Source: an uncultured Erythrobacter sp.
Lineage (GTDB): Bacteria > Pseudomonadota > Alphaproteobacteria > Sphingomonadales > Sphingomonadaceae
Assembly: GCA_947488755.1 (NCBI GenBank)
Contig: CANLAD010000001.1
Coordinates: forward strand, 634,247-698,246
Direction: 5' to 3'
DNA: 64,000 nucleotides
The translations under genes were made by a program, and so were the position numbers. The notes beneath the pieces were generated by a model. The model saw only the letters and a program-made list of their open reading frames with translations, was not told the DNA's origin and did not search any database. Positions 1-9,255 of the stretch are shown piece after piece (within the stretch, counting starts at the first letter, position 1; each line of letters opens with the position of its first letter).

Positions 1-218
1 TCCCAGCGCTCATCCTCGATCGCCGCAAAAGTGTCGCGATAAAGGGTGCGCTGCTCTTGCGTCAGGATCGTTGGAACGGTGCTCTGCGCACTGCGGTCGT
101 AACGCGCAACCAGATCGCCCGTACCTGTATCAGCCTGCGCAAAGAGGACCGAAGGGGTGCCTAAAGCGACAGACCCGGCGCACAGCGTGGCAGCAAGTCG
201 TCCGAAACGCTTCTTCAT
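1..218 (-). CDS. Probable lytic murein transglycosylase, N-terminal fragment
   Basis: Only the first 72 or so codons are inside the window; the gene runs off the left edge. The start ATG overlaps the stop of the uracil-DNA-glycosylase-like gene (ATGA), so the two are probably co-transcribed. The N-terminus is basic and then hydrophobic (MKKRFGRLAATLCAGSVAL) and ends in an AQA-type signal peptidase site, so the product is exported. The following stretch, LTQEQRTLYRDTFAAIEDERW, resembles the start of the helical N-terminal region of soluble lytic transglycosylases, which cleave peptidoglycan glycan strands in the periplasm. The catalytic domain is outside the window, so this is a family-level guess. 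Confidence 0.55.
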   Translation of the reverse strand, partial: MKKRFGRLAATLCAGSVALGTPSVLFAQADTGTGDLVARYDRSAQSTVPTILTQEQRTLYRDTFAAIEDERW

Positions 219-1000
219 GAGCCCTGCGACCATTCGATCCATCTGCGCCAGAATCGTCCCTTCAGCATCGGCATCGCCATCATCGCATCCAGCCCTTCGC
301 TGATCAGCATCGGGGTCGAGCGCCATGTGCCATCGACCGCTCGCAAAGCACCCTCCTGATCCTTCGCATCGAGGCCGAGCAGCGGCAAGAGATCGGTGCC
401 GAGTGCCAACAGCCTTTGCGGCGAGGCGAGTTCGATATGGTGCGAGACGACTGTGTCCATTCCGCCCGCGGCGATTGCCTCGGTGTCGGCCATCGGGGTG
501 TGCCGGGGCAGGGCGGAGGCGATGTAGGTCTGGTCCGGCGTCAGGCCCATGGCGGTGAGGATGTTCGCAAGCAATCGACCTTGTGACCCGCCAAGCAGCG
601 CCTCGCGATCCTGCTCCTCCGGGTGGACCACCAGCACCATCAAGACCGCCCCCTCGCTCCCGCGCGGCGCGATCCGACCGCGTGGCCCGATGGCATCCAG
701 TCCGGGCGCTTCGAGCCACCAGCGGTGAAAGTCGGTGAGGGTCTCGGGCTTCGTCCCATCGAAGAGATCGGCCCGTTTCGCTGCGACGTCGGGCAATTTG
801 TCATCGGGGCCGCGAACGGACGCGGAGGACGCCGCCTCGCGTTTCAAGGCAGGCGATGCGGTTGCCGCAGCAGCCTCCTGCGCCAGCCAATCCGTAGCGT
901 CATCGCGGAAATCGCAATCGACGCCCGACAGGCTCCACCAGTCAAGGGCGGCCTCGACCTCGCGGATCAAAGGCGATGATTGGGCGGTCATACTGTCCAT
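215..1000 (-). CDS. Uracil-DNA glycosylase-like protein with degenerate motifs
   Basis: The 261-residue protein has the overall plan of family 4/5 uracil-DNA glycosylases (COG1573-like), which excise uracil from DNA. A variable, alanine-rich N-terminal half is followed by a core with GGSQGRLLANILTAMGL and the pattern of a small alpha/beta domain. The usual first motif (GEAPG...ED) is not visible; VLVVHPEEQD stands at that place. Near the C-terminus, where an HP motif is expected before the last helix, the sequence reads EGLDAMMAMPMLKGRFWRRW. Activity is therefore doubtful. An alternative ATG exists three codons downstream. The gene is divergent from the ETF-QO gene and overlaps the downstream transglycosylase start. 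Confidence 0.6.
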   Translation of the reverse strand: MDSMTAQSSPLIREVEAALDWWSLSGVDCDFRDDATDWLAQEAAAATASPALKREAASSASVRGPDDKLPDVAAKRADLFDGTKPETLTDFHRWWLEAPGLDAIGPRGRIAPRGSEGAVLMVLVVHPEEQDREALLGGSQGRLLANILTAMGLTPDQTYIASALPRHTPMADTEAIAAGGMDTVVSHHIELASPQRLLALGTDLLPLLGLDAKDQEGALRAVDGTWRSTPMLISEGLDAMMAMPMLKGRFWRRWIEWSQGS

Positions 1001-1097
1001 AGCGGCCCTTGACTGTCCTAATCCCGATTAGCAAGTGCAACGTAACTGATATGCACGCGCGGGGTTTGCGCGTGATGAACGAAAGCGAGAAAAGCGC

Positions 1098-2744
1098 ATG
1101 ACCGAACGCGAATCAATGCCGTGCGACGTCGTGATCGTCGGTGGCGGGGTCGCAGGCCTTTCCGCAGCGATCCGGCTGAAGCAGATCGACGAGAACCTTG
1201 AAGTTGTGGTCCTGGAAAAGGGCTCCGAAGTCGGGGCGCATATCCTGTCGGGCGCGGTGGTCGATCCCAAGGCGCTCGACGAACTGTTCCCCGAATGGCG
1301 CGAGATGGATTGCCCGATGGCGGAAAGGCCCGTCACCGACAATCTGCACTGGCGCTTGAGCAAGAAGAAGGCGAGCAGCATTCCGCACCTCGTCCTGCCG
1401 CCCTTCATGTCGAACGATGGCTGCTATACCGGCAGCCTCGCCAATCTCTCGCGCTGGCTGGGTGAGCAGGCCGAGGGGCTGGGCGTGATGGTCTTCCCTG
1501 GCTTCCCCGCTGCCGAAGTGCTGTTCGATGACAAGGGCGCGGTGCGCGGCGTCGCAACGCAGGATATGGGCATTGCCGAGGATGGCAGCCAGAAGCCCGA
1601 CTATCAGCCGGGAATGGAGATCGAGGCGAAGTACACCTTCTTCGCCGAAGGCGCGCGCGGCAATCTGACGAAGAAGATGAAAGCACGCTTTGATCTGGAA
1701 AAGGATTGCGAGCCGCAGGTCTATGGCCTCGGCATCAAGGAATTGTGGGACATCGAGCCGGACAAGCACGTGCCGGGCCGGGTGATCCACACGCAGGGCT
1801 GGCCGCTGTCGGAAAGCGACAGCTGGGGCGGCGGCTTCATCTACCATCAGGCGAACAATCAGGTCGCGCTCGGTTTCGTCACCGCGCTCGATTACAAGAA
1901 CCCCTATGTCAGCCCGTTCCAGGAATTTCAGCGCTGGAAGCAGCATCCGCGCATCCGCGAAATGCTCGAAGGCGGAACCCGTGTCTCTTATGGCGGGCGC
2001 GTCATCAACGAAGGCGGTTGGCAGAGCGTGCCCAAGCTTGCTTTCCCCGGCGGCGCGCTGATTGGTTGCGCGGCGGGCTTCGTCAACGTGCCCCGGATCA
2101 AGGGCAGCCACACCGCGATGAAGAGCGGGATGCTGGCCGCCGAAGCTGCTGCGGCGGCGATCAAGGCCGAACGCGAGCATGACGAACTGGCCGAATACGA
2201 CGCCAATCTGCGCGAAAGCTGGATCGCGAAGGAGCTCAAGCTGGTCCAGAATGCCGAGCCTGCCGTTGCCAAATACGGCGAGGATATCGGCACGCTGGTC
2301 GCCGGCGTCGACATGTGGATGCGCACGCTCAAGATCGGCCTGCCGATCGCGATGAAGCACCACCGCGACCATGAACAATTGCAACGCGCCGACCTTCACA
2401 AGCCGATCGATTATCCCAAGCCGGACGGTGTCATCAGCTTCGACCGCCTGACCTCGACCGCGTTCAGTTATACCAACCATGCCGAAGACCAGCCCAAGCA
2501 CCTCAAATTGCAGGATGCCGAGCTGCAACGCGAAAGCGAGCTGGCGGTCTATGACGGGCCTTCGACCCGATACTGCCCGGTCGGCGTGTACGAGTGGGTC
2601 GGCGTCGAGGAGAACGATCCCAAATTCGTGATCAACGCGCAGAACTGCATCCACTGCAAGACCTGCGATATCAAGGATCCGAACCAGAACATCGAATGGA
2701 CCACGCCCGAAGGCGGCGGCGGGCCGAATTATCCGAATATGTAG
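1098..2744 (+). CDS. Electron transfer flavoprotein-ubiquinone oxidoreductase
   Basis: At 548 residues this is the expected length for ETF-QO, the inner-membrane enzyme that passes electrons from electron transfer flavoprotein (fatty-acid and amino-acid oxidation) to ubiquinone. The N-terminus carries an FAD-binding Rossmann motif (VVIVGGGVAGLSAAIRL, about residues 11-27). The C-terminus carries the single [4Fe-4S] cluster ligands, with one Cys in RYCPVG and three in CIHCKTCDIKDP. The protein ends in the family's typical WTTPEGGGGPNYPNM tail. The start ATG follows an upstream AAAGCG stretch. The etfAB genes are not in the window. A palindromic repeat starts immediately after the stop codon. 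Confidence 0.95.
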   Translation: MTERESMPCDVVIVGGGVAGLSAAIRLKQIDENLEVVVLEKGSEVGAHILSGAVVDPKALDELFPEWREMDCPMAERPVTDNLHWRLSKKKASSIPHLVLPPFMSNDGCYTGSLANLSRWLGEQAEGLGVMVFPGFPAAEVLFDDKGAVRGVATQDMGIAEDGSQKPDYQPGMEIEAKYTFFAEGARGNLTKKMKARFDLEKDCEPQVYGLGIKELWDIEPDKHVPGRVIHTQGWPLSESDSWGGGFIYHQANNQVALGFVTALDYKNPYVSPFQEFQRWKQHPRIREMLEGGTRVSYGGRVINEGGWQSVPKLAFPGGALIGCAAGFVNVPRIKGSHTAMKSGMLAAEAAAAAIKAEREHDELAEYDANLRESWIAKELKLVQNAEPAVAKYGEDIGTLVAGVDMWMRTLKIGLPIAMKHHRDHEQLQRADLHKPIDYPKPDGVISFDRLTSTAFSYTNHAEDQPKHLKLQDAELQRESELAVYDGPSTRYCPVGVYEWVGVEENDPKFVINAQNCIHCKTCDIKDPNQNIEWTTPEGGGGPNYPNM

Positions 2745-2872
2745 ATCCTCCCCGATACGGGGAGGGGGACCACGAAGTGGTGGAGGGGACTCGCCGCCAG
2801 GCTCGTCCTCGGCGGAGAATCCCCTCCGTCAGTCGCCTACGCGACTGCCACCTCCCCGTATTGGGGAGGATT
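2745..2872. repeat. Composite palindromic intergenic repeat carrying the ispE ribosome binding site
   Basis: The whole gap between the ETF-QO gene and ispE is one palindromic element. The outer arms, 2745-2765 and 2851-2871, are inverted copies with one mismatch. Each arm can also fold on itself (CCTCCCCGATACGGGGAGG on the left, CCTCCCCGTATTGGGGAGG on the right). Inner hairpins include CCACGAAGTGG and GTCGCCTACGCGAC. The right arm ends in GGGGAGGA (2863-2870), which is the only good Shine-Dalgarno for the ispE ATG at 2875. Similar CCTCCCC/GGGGAGG elements are, from general knowledge, common dispersed repeats in sphingomonads. Only this copy is in the window. Confidence 0.85.
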
Positions 2873-2874
2873 GA

Positions 2875-3681
2875 ATGCGCGAAACCGCCTACGCCAAGAT
2901 TAATCTCGCGCTTCATGTGCGGGAGCGCCGTGCGGATGGCTATCACGCGCTCGAAACGCTGTTCGCATTCGTCGATGCGGGCGATGAGCTGACCGCGAAA
3001 CCGGCGTCGGAAGACCGTGTGACGACGCTCGGCCCGTTTGCGGGCGGCATTGATGACCCGTTCGATAATCTCGTGGCGAAGACACTGGCCGCACTGCCGC
3101 GATCGCAGGGCCTTGACATCACCCTCGAAAAGAATCTGCCCGTCGCGGCCGGTCTGGGTGGCGGGTCCGCAGATGCAGGCGCGGTGTTTCGGATCGTCGA
3201 GGAACTCCACGGCCTGCCCGACGATTGGCCAGAGCGCGCTGCCAGGCTGGGCGCCGACGTACCCTCCTGCGTGCGCAGCGAGATGGCCACTGGGCGGGGT
3301 ACCGGGACCGAGCTTGAACCGGTCGAAAACGATCTGGCGGGCACGCCTGTCCTGCTGGTCAATCCGCGCGAGAAGCTGGCGACCGGGCCGGTGTTCAAGG
3401 CGTGGGACGGGACCGATCGCGGACCTCTGCCGAGCGGCACTGCTCGGCAAATCGCGCTGGCCGGGCGCAACGATCTCACCGAGCCTGCCCTCGACCTTTG
3501 CCCTGCAATCGGGCAAGTGCTCGCCGCACTTGAAGGAAGCGACACCTGGTTTACGCGCATGTCAGGTTCGGGGGCGACCTGCTTTGCGCTGTACGACACC
3601 ACGGCCGCGCGCGACCATGCGCTGCGGCAAATTACACAGGAGCGCCCCGACTGGTGGCTGCTCGCAGGGGGATTGCGATGA
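2875..3681 (+). CDS. ispE: 4-diphosphocytidyl-2-C-methyl-D-erythritol kinase
   Basis: The 268-residue protein is a GHMP kinase that phosphorylates CDP-methylerythritol in the MEP pathway to isopentenyl diphosphate. The N-terminal ETAYAKINLALHVRERRADG and the ATP-binding glycine-rich loop PVAAGLGGGSADAGA (about residues 90-104) are diagnostic, and the C-terminal motif MSGSGATCFALY (about residues 227-238) is also present. The ATG lies four bases after the GGGGAGGA arm of the upstream palindromic repeat, so translation may depend on how that RNA folds. The stop codon overlaps the start of the next gene (ATGA). Confidence 0.96.
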   Translation: MRETAYAKINLALHVRERRADGYHALETLFAFVDAGDELTAKPASEDRVTTLGPFAGGIDDPFDNLVAKTLAALPRSQGLDITLEKNLPVAAGLGGGSADAGAVFRIVEELHGLPDDWPERAARLGADVPSCVRSEMATGRGTGTELEPVENDLAGTPVLLVNPREKLATGPVFKAWDGTDRGPLPSGTARQIALAGRNDLTEPALDLCPAIGQVLAALEGSDTWFTRMSGSGATCFALYDTTAARDHALRQITQERPDWWLLAGGLR

Positions 3682-4400
3682 TCGACGGACAGCCTTTCAA
3701 ACAGATCGGAACACCCGAACGCGGCGGCATTGTGTGCGTTGCTGACCATGCCTCGAACTACGTGCCGGATAATATCGAGCTTGGCATTCCTGCGGAATTG
3801 CTGGAGCAGCATGTCGCGCTCGATATCGGCGTCGATGGCATTGCTGCGCGGCTTGCGCGAAGGCATGGGATGGCCGCGCATGTCGCGCGTGTCAGCCGCC
3901 TGGTCGTCGATCTGCACCGGGAGGAAGACCACCCCGCCGTCGTCCCGACCGAGAGTGACGGGCACCTCATCCCCGGCAATATCGGGGCCAATGTCGAGGC
4001 GCGTCTGGATCGGTTCCACCGGCCCTATCACACCGCGCTTGCCGACTGGCTCGATGTCGGCGCACCCGAATTGATCTTGTCGATCCACAGTTTCACGCCA
4101 AAGCTGGCGAACGGCGGGGAGGAGCGGCCCTGGGAGGTCGCGTTGCTCTATAACGAAGACGACCGCGCTGCCCGCCATGCGATCCGGCTGTTCGGCGATC
4201 TCGGGCTGAATGTGGGCGATAATGAGCCGTATTCCGGCCGCGAACTCAACGCGACGATGAACCGCCATGCCGAAGCGCATGGCCGTCCTTATTGCGCGAT
4301 CGAGATCCGGCAGGACTTGATCGGGACGCGCGCCGAGCAGGCGCGTTGGGCGGCAATGATCGCGGATGTTGCGGGAAGGGTTGCGCTCGCCCTCGCATAA
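3678..4400 (+). CDS. N-formylglutamate amidohydrolase family protein
   Basis: The 240-residue product belongs to the N-formylglutamate amidohydrolase (FGase) family, zinc-dependent hydrolases of which the best known release glutamate from N-formylglutamate in histidine degradation. Visible family motifs are CVADHASNYVP near residue 16, SRLVVDLHREEDHPAVVP, LILSIHSFTP and CAIEIRQDLI near the C-terminus. I chose the ATG that overlaps the ispE stop; a GTG eight codons upstream would also be in frame. No hut genes are nearby, so the true substrate is not indicated by context. Confidence 0.85.
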   Translation: MIDGQPFKQIGTPERGGIVCVADHASNYVPDNIELGIPAELLEQHVALDIGVDGIAARLARRHGMAAHVARVSRLVVDLHREEDHPAVVPTESDGHLIPGNIGANVEARLDRFHRPYHTALADWLDVGAPELILSIHSFTPKLANGGEERPWEVALLYNEDDRAARHAIRLFGDLGLNVGDNEPYSGRELNATMNRHAEAHGRPYCAIEIRQDLIGTRAEQARWAAMIADVAGRVALALA

Positions 4401-4430
4401 CGGCAGGTCAGAGGCGAGGGAGGCCCGTCA

Positions 4431-6146
4431 ATGCCGTTCGACAAGTCCAATCTGCCCAGCCGCCACGTTTCGGTCGGACCGGAGCGCGCGCCGCACCGCT
4501 CCTACTATTATGCGATGGGGATGAGCGAGGAGGAGATCGCACGCCCCTTCGTCGCGGTCGCCAGCGCGGGCAATGACAGCGCGCCGTGCAACACCACGCT
4601 CGATGCGCAGGCGAATATCTGCCGTGAGGGGGTCGAAAAGGGCGGAGGCACCCCGCGGCGGTTCAACACGATCACCGTGACCGACGGGATCGCGATGGGC
4701 CATCAGGGCATGAAAAGCTCGCTGGTCAGCCGCGAGGTGATCGCGGATTCGGTCGAGCTGTCGGTGCGCGGACATTGCTACGATGCGCTGGTCGGGTTCG
4801 CGGGGTGCGACAAGAGCCTGCCGGGCATGATGATGGCAATGCTGCGGCTGAACGTGCCGAGCATTTTCGTTTATGGTGGCTCGATCCTGCCGGGCACGCA
4901 TCATGGCAAGGACGTGACGGTGGTCGACGTGTTCGAGGCGGTGGGTCAGCACGCGGCGGGGAATTGCCCCTTGCAGGAGTTGATCGCGCTGGAAAAGGTC
5001 GCCTGTCCGGGGCACGGGGCGTGCGGTGGACAGTTTACCGCCAATACGATGGCCTGCGTCGGTGAGGCAATCGGATTGAGCTTGCCAAACAGCAATATGG
5101 CACCCGCTCCTTACACCTCGCGTGAGGAAATTGCGCGCGCTGCGGGGGAGCAGGTGATGGTGCTGCTGGAGCGCAATCTGCGCCCGCGCGATATCTGCAC
5201 TAGAGCCGCTTTCGAAAATGCCGCGCGCGTCGTCGCCGCCACCGGCGGCTCGACCAACGCCGCGCTGCACCTGCCGGCAATGGCGAGCGAGTGCGGCATA
5301 GATTTCGACCTGTTCGACGTTGCCGAGATATTCAAATCAACACCTTACATCGCAGACCTGAAACCCGGCGGGAAGTATGTCGCGAAAGACATGCATGAAG
5401 CGGGCGGGGTCTATATGGCGATGAAAACCCTGCTCGACGGCGGTTTCATCGATCCCGAGCCGATCACGGTCACGGGTCGGACGTTGGGCGAGAATATCGA
5501 GGAGATCACCTGGAATCCCGATCAGAAGGTATTCTATGACGTCAAGGCCCCGATCACCCCCACTGGCGGCGTGGTCGGCCTGCGAGGCTCGCTTGCTCCC
5601 GACGGCGCGATCGTCAAGGTTGCGGGCATGGAGCGGCTGCAATTCAGCGGCCCGGCACGCGTGTTCGAATGCGAGGAAGACGCCTTCGCCGCCGTCGAAG
5701 CGCGCGATATCGCCGAGGGCAGCGTGATCGTCATCCGCTATGAAGGTCCGAAAGGCGGCCCGGGAATGCGCGAAATGCTTTCCACGACCGCCGCGCTTTA
5801 TGGGCAGGGCATGGGCGAGAAGGTTGCGCTCATCACGGACGGGCGGTTTTCCGGCGCGACCCGAGGCTTCTGCATCGGCCATGTCGGGCCGGAGGCCGCA
5901 GACGGCGGGCCGATCGCGCTGGTCGAGGATGGCGACACCATCACAATCGACGCCGAGAAGGGCACAATCGACCTCGAAGTGGACGCCAAGGTGCTTGAAG
6001 AGCGCAGGGGGCGCTGGCAGCCGCGCACCAACGATTATCAGTCCGGCGCGTTGTGGCGGTATGCGCAGAACGTCGGCTCGGCCCGGCATGGCGCGCTGAC
6101 GCATCCGGGTGCGAAGGCCGAAACGCATGTCTTCGCCGATATCTGA
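4431..6146 (+). CDS. ilvD: Dihydroxy-acid dehydratase
   Basis: This 571-residue protein is the branched-chain amino-acid enzyme that converts 2,3-dihydroxy-isovalerate and 2,3-dihydroxy-3-methylvalerate to the 2-keto acids. The three cluster-ligand cysteines are present as C53 (APCNTT), C126 ([11 protein letters not shown]) and C198 ([13 protein letters not shown]), which indicates an iron-sulfur enzyme. The typical C-terminal [19 protein letters not shown] block is also intact. It is 30 bases downstream of the FGase gene, with GAGGGAGG before the ATG as a strong ribosome binding site. The 3' end overlaps the start of the nnr gene by 20 bases. No other ilv genes are in the window. Confidence 0.96.
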   Translation: MPFDKSNLPSRHVSVGPERAPHRSYYYAMGMSEEEIARPFVAVASAGNDSAPCNTTLDAQANICREGVEKGGGTPRRFNTITVTDGIAMGHQGMKSSLVSREVIADSVELSVRGHCYDALVGFAGCDKSLPGMMMAMLRLNVPSIFVYGGSILPGTHHGKDVTVVDVFEAVGQHAAGNCPLQELIALEKVACPGHGACGGQFTANTMACVGEAIGLSLPNSNMAPAPYTSREEIARAAGEQVMVLLERNLRPRDICTRAAFENAARVVAATGGSTNAALHLPAMASECGIDFDLFDVAEIFKSTPYIADLKPGGKYVAKDMHEAGGVYMAMKTLLDGGFIDPEPITVTGRTLGENIEEITWNPDQKVFYDVKAPITPTGGVVGLRGSLAPDGAIVKVAGMERLQFSGPARVFECEEDAFAAVEARDIAEGSVIVIRYEGPKGGPGMREMLSTTAALYGQGMGEKVALITDGRFSGATRGFCIGHVGPEAADGGPIALVEDGDTITIDAEKGTIDLEVDAKVLEERRGRWQPRTNDYQSGALWRYAQNVGSARHGALTHPGAKAETHVFADI

Positions 6147-7536
6147 AGCGCCCTCGCAAATCCTGACCGCCGCGCAAATGCGCGATGCGGAACAGAACCT
6201 GTTCGACAGCGGCACGAGCGTCGAAGACTTGATGGAAATCGCTGCGGGCGGCGCGGCAGAATGGGTGCGGCGCATTGCCGCGGGTCGCGCGGTCACGGTG
6301 CTGTGCGGGCCGGGCAACAATGGCGGGGACGGCTATGTCATCGCCCGCCGCCTGCGCAAGGCCGGCAACCGCGTCGAAGTGATCGCGCCCCTCAAGCCGA
6401 CCACCGATGCGGCGAAGGCGGCACGTGAGAGCTGGGGCCAGGAGGTGCGAACATCCGGCGGCGGCTCGGGATCCGGCGTATTCGTCGATTGCCTGTTTGG
6501 CAGCGGCCTTTCCCGCCCGCTCACCGGCGAACACGCGCTGCTGCTGCGCGATCTTGCCGGGCGCAACGCGATCCGCATCGCGATCGACGTGCCTTCTGGC
6601 ATCGAGAGCGACAGCGGCGAAGTGCTTAATGAGCGACTGCCCAGCTTCGATGTGACGCTCGCGCTCGGCGCATGGAAATTCGCCCATTGGTCGCTGCCGG
6701 GGCGCGAATTGATGGGCGAGAAGCGCCTTGTTCCCATCGGGATCGAGCCGGTCGAAGGCGCCGCCACGCTCGTCGCCAAACCTCGTTTGTCCCGGCCTGC
6801 ATCCGACGCGCACAAATACACACGCGGCCTTGCCGCCATCGTGGGCGGGGACATGCCGGGTGCCGCGATCCTTTCCGCGCACTCCGCCCAGCGCGCCGGG
6901 GCGGGCTATATCAAGCTGCTGTCCAAGCATTCGCATCCCGCTGTCAGCGCCGATCTGGTGGTCGAGGATGCGCCGCTTGCCGAGGCTTTGGCGGACGACA
7001 GGATCGACGCCGTGCTGGTCGGTCCGGGACTTGGCCGGGGCGGCGCCGCGAAGGACGCGCTGGGCGCTGTGATTAAAGCAGGGCGACCAACCGTGCTGGA
7101 CGCCGACGCGCTGATCCTGCTCGCGCCCAATGTCCTGAACCGTGATACGCCCGTTCTCGCCACCCCGCATAATGGCGAGCTTGAGGCGCTGTGCCGCAGT
7201 TTTCGCGTGATCGCCACGGGCCGCCGAGAGCGCGCGCAGGCGCTGGCAAAGGCGAGCGGCATGACGATCCTCGCGAAAGGTCCGGATACCGTCATCGCCG
7301 CGCCCGACGGACGCCTAGGCCTTGCTCCCCCGGCGCCGCCTTGGCTCTCGACCGCGGGAACGGGAGATGTGCTCGCCGGGATTGCCGTCAGCCGCATGGC
7401 GACCGGGAGCGAACCGTTCGAGGCCGCGTGCCAGGCCGTGTGGTTGCACGGCACGGCGGCAAGACGTTGCGGGGCCGCCTTCACCGCCGAGAGGCTCGCA
7501 CATGCCATCGCGCCCGCCTTCGCAAGCTGCTTGTGA
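6127..7536 (+). CDS. nnrD: Bifunctional NAD(P)H-hydrate epimerase / ADP-dependent NAD(P)H-hydrate dehydratase
   Basis: The product has about 469 residues and fuses the two enzymes that repair hydrated NADH and NADPH. The N-terminal epimerase half shows [20 protein letters not shown] and the [13 protein letters not shown] and [13 protein letters not shown] segments. The C-terminal ribokinase-like dehydratase half shows [44 protein letters not shown] and the catalytic-loop [13 protein letters not shown] chose the ATG 20 bases before the ilvD stop; an in-frame start 18 bases further upstream is possible. The stop overlaps the GTG of the next gene. The order epimerase-dehydratase is the usual bacterial fusion. 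Confidence 0.93.
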   Translation: MSSPISEAPSQILTAAQMRDAEQNLFDSGTSVEDLMEIAAGGAAEWVRRIAAGRAVTVLCGPGNNGGDGYVIARRLRKAGNRVEVIAPLKPTTDAAKAARESWGQEVRTSGGGSGSGVFVDCLFGSGLSRPLTGEHALLLRDLAGRNAIRIAIDVPSGIESDSGEVLNERLPSFDVTLALGAWKFAHWSLPGRELMGEKRLVPIGIEPVEGAATLVAKPRLSRPASDAHKYTRGLAAIVGGDMPGAAILSAHSAQRAGAGYIKLLSKHSHPAVSADLVVEDAPLAEALADDRIDAVLVGPGLGRGGAAKDALGAVIKAGRPTVLDADALILLAPNVLNRDTPVLATPHNGELEALCRSFRVIATGRRERAQALAKASGMTILAKGPDTVIAAPDGRLGLAPPAPPWLSTAGTGDVLAGIAVSRMATGSEPFEAACQAVWLHGTAARRCGAAFTAERLAHAIAPAFASCL

Positions 7537-8744
7537 ACGAGGGCGAAGCGATCATCCGCCTCGCCGCAAAGGGCGATGGCGTCACCGAAAGTGGGGGTCA
7601 TGTGCCCCGCGCGGTGCCGGGAGATCGCCTCGCCGCCGATGGCTCGGTCATGCCCGGTTCGCACCATGTCGAACCGCCCTGCCGCCATTTCGATCGGTGC
7701 GGTGGCTGCCAGCTTCAGCATGCGGACGAAGCGACGCTCGCTACTTTTGTGCGCAGCCGGGTTGAGGGCGCTGCGAGGGGGCAGGGGATCGATGTCGGCG
7801 AATGGCTCGACACCCATCTCTCGCCGCCGCTCAGCCGCAGACGCGCGACCCTGCATGCCGGGCGGAAAGGGCGCAGCGTGATGCTCGGTTTCCGCGAGGC
7901 GGGTTCGCACCGTATCGTCGATCTTGCCGAGTGCCCGGTGCTGCATCCCGCGCTATTCGCTCTGGCCCCCCCCTTGCGAGAATTCGTCGCGCGCCATGCG
8001 GGGAAGGGCGGTGTGGACATCGCCATGGCTCAGGCCGATCAGGGCGTCGATGTCGGGTTGTCCAATTTCGAGCTGGACGGGCTGGTCGCGATGGAAGACG
8101 CGCTTGCATTCGCACAGACACACAGGCTCGCACGGCTGACCATCGATCAGGGCTACGGGCCTGAGGCCGTGTGGGAGCCTGATCCTGTCTCCGTAAGCCT
8201 CTCCGGAGTTCCGGTCGCCATGCCCTCCGGCGCGTTCCTGCAGGCGACCGCCGATGCAGAGCGGCGGATGGTTGGCGATGCGTGTGCCTGGCTTGCGCAA
8301 GACACCCTGGTCGCCGACCTTTTTTCAGGCCTCGGCACTTTTGCTTTCGCGCTGTCTGCCGAGAGCGCTACCGCCCGCAAGGTGTTGGCCGTCGAGGCCG
8401 AACGCGCGGCGCATCTGGCCTGCAAGGCGGCATCGAGCGGGGCGCGGGGCACGATCCATGCGCTGCACCGCGACCTGTTCCGCAATCCGCTCCAGCCCGC
8501 CGAGCTCGACCGGTTCGACGCCGCGCTAATCGATCCACCGCGCGCAGGCGCGAGAGCGCAAATTGCACAGATCGCCCAGAGCACGCTTCGCCGTGCCGTT
8601 TATATCAGCTGCAACCCATCGAGCTGGGCGCGCGACGCCGCGGTCCTGGTCGAAGCGGGTTTCAGGCTGTCGAAGGTGCGCCCGATCGGGCAGTTCCGCT
8701 GGTCGACCCATGTCGAGCTTGCGAGCCTGTTCGAGCGGGATTGA
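7533..8744 (+). CDS. Class I SAM-dependent RNA m5U methyltransferase (RlmD/TrmA family)
   Basis: About 403 residues from a GTG that overlaps the preceding stop (GTGA). The iron-sulfur motif typical of RumA/RlmD enzymes is present: C50, C56 and C59 (PPCRHFDRCGGCQ) plus C134 (LAECPVLHP). The SAM-binding region reads LVADLFSGLGTFAFAL. A DPPRAG motif is followed by the catalytic-cysteine motif YISCNPSSWARDA near the C-terminus. The family methylates uracil C5 in 23S rRNA (positions such as U1939) or tRNA; the exact target cannot be read from sequence. The N-terminal TRAM-like part appears short. It converges with the ACP gene, five bases away. Confidence 0.88.
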   Translation: MNEGEAIIRLAAKGDGVTESGGHVPRAVPGDRLAADGSVMPGSHHVEPPCRHFDRCGGCQLQHADEATLATFVRSRVEGAARGQGIDVGEWLDTHLSPPLSRRRATLHAGRKGRSVMLGFREAGSHRIVDLAECPVLHPALFALAPPLREFVARHAGKGGVDIAMAQADQGVDVGLSNFELDGLVAMEDALAFAQTHRLARLTIDQGYGPEAVWEPDPVSVSLSGVPVAMPSGAFLQATADAERRMVGDACAWLAQDTLVADLFSGLGTFAFALSAESATARKVLAVEAERAAHLACKAASSGARGTIHALHRDLFRNPLQPAELDRFDAALIDPPRAGARAQIAQIAQSTLRRAVYISCNPSSWARDAAVLVEAGFRLSKVRPIGQFRWSTHVELASLFERD

Positions 8745-8749
8745 CGCGC

Positions 8750-9067
8750 TTAACGTTCCGTCAGTTTGGCTTCGGAAAATGCGAGCAGACCGCCATAGGT
8801 TTCCAGCATCTCGCCATCGACGTCATCGTCTTCGATCACGATGTCGAGCCGATCTTCCATCTCGGTCAGCAGGCCCGCCACCGCCATTGAGTCGAGCTCC
8901 GGCATATGACCGAACAGACCACTATCGGGTTCGAGCGCGTCGGCCTGTTCGGAGTCAATTCCAAGAACGTCGGCAATAATCGCCTTGAGCTGGCGATCGA
9001 GCGCGGCGCGGCTGATCGCGGTGGCTTCCTTCGCCGGACGGTGGCTGGTGGCCGGTTTTGTGCTCAT
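8750..9067 (-). CDS. Acyl carrier protein, probably of the XrtA-associated cluster
   Basis: A 105-residue acyl carrier protein. The phosphopantetheine attachment motif is MPELDSMAV, with the serine in the expected position before helix II, and the acidic helix II-III surface (MEDRLDIVIEDDDVD) is clear. It has a longer, basic N-terminal extension (about 25 residues) than housekeeping AcpP. I chose the ATG at 9067; a TTG four codons upstream is also in frame. It is divergent from the acyl-CoA ligase gene, and a stand-alone ACP beside that ligase and a PLP decarboxylase is the known arrangement in exosortase A loci. Its acyl cargo is unknown. Confidence 0.85.
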   Translation of the reverse strand: MSTKPATSHRPAKEATAISRAALDRQLKAIIADVLGIDSEQADALEPDSGLFGHMPELDSMAVAGLLTEMEDRLDIVIEDDDVDGEMLETYGGLLAFSEAKLTER

Positions 9068-9255
9068 CTTTCGATGCAAATCCCATGTTGCGAACCGCTA
9101 CGGCATTGCGATGTCGGCGAGCCGGTATGCGGCGGCGCTTACCGGGCGGCAAGCCCCGTGGCAAGCCGATTTGGCTGCCTCCCGCCGCGCGCAAGCAGGA
9201 CTTGCCAGAAGGAGAGCGGGGCGTGATACCGCGCCCCCACCTATAGCCAAGGCCT

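Noticed and set aside
1113-2654. A 513-codon open frame opposite the ETF-QO gene
   Set aside because: The plus-strand ETF-QO gene is certain; the antisense frame has no motif and is a shadow produced by codon bias.
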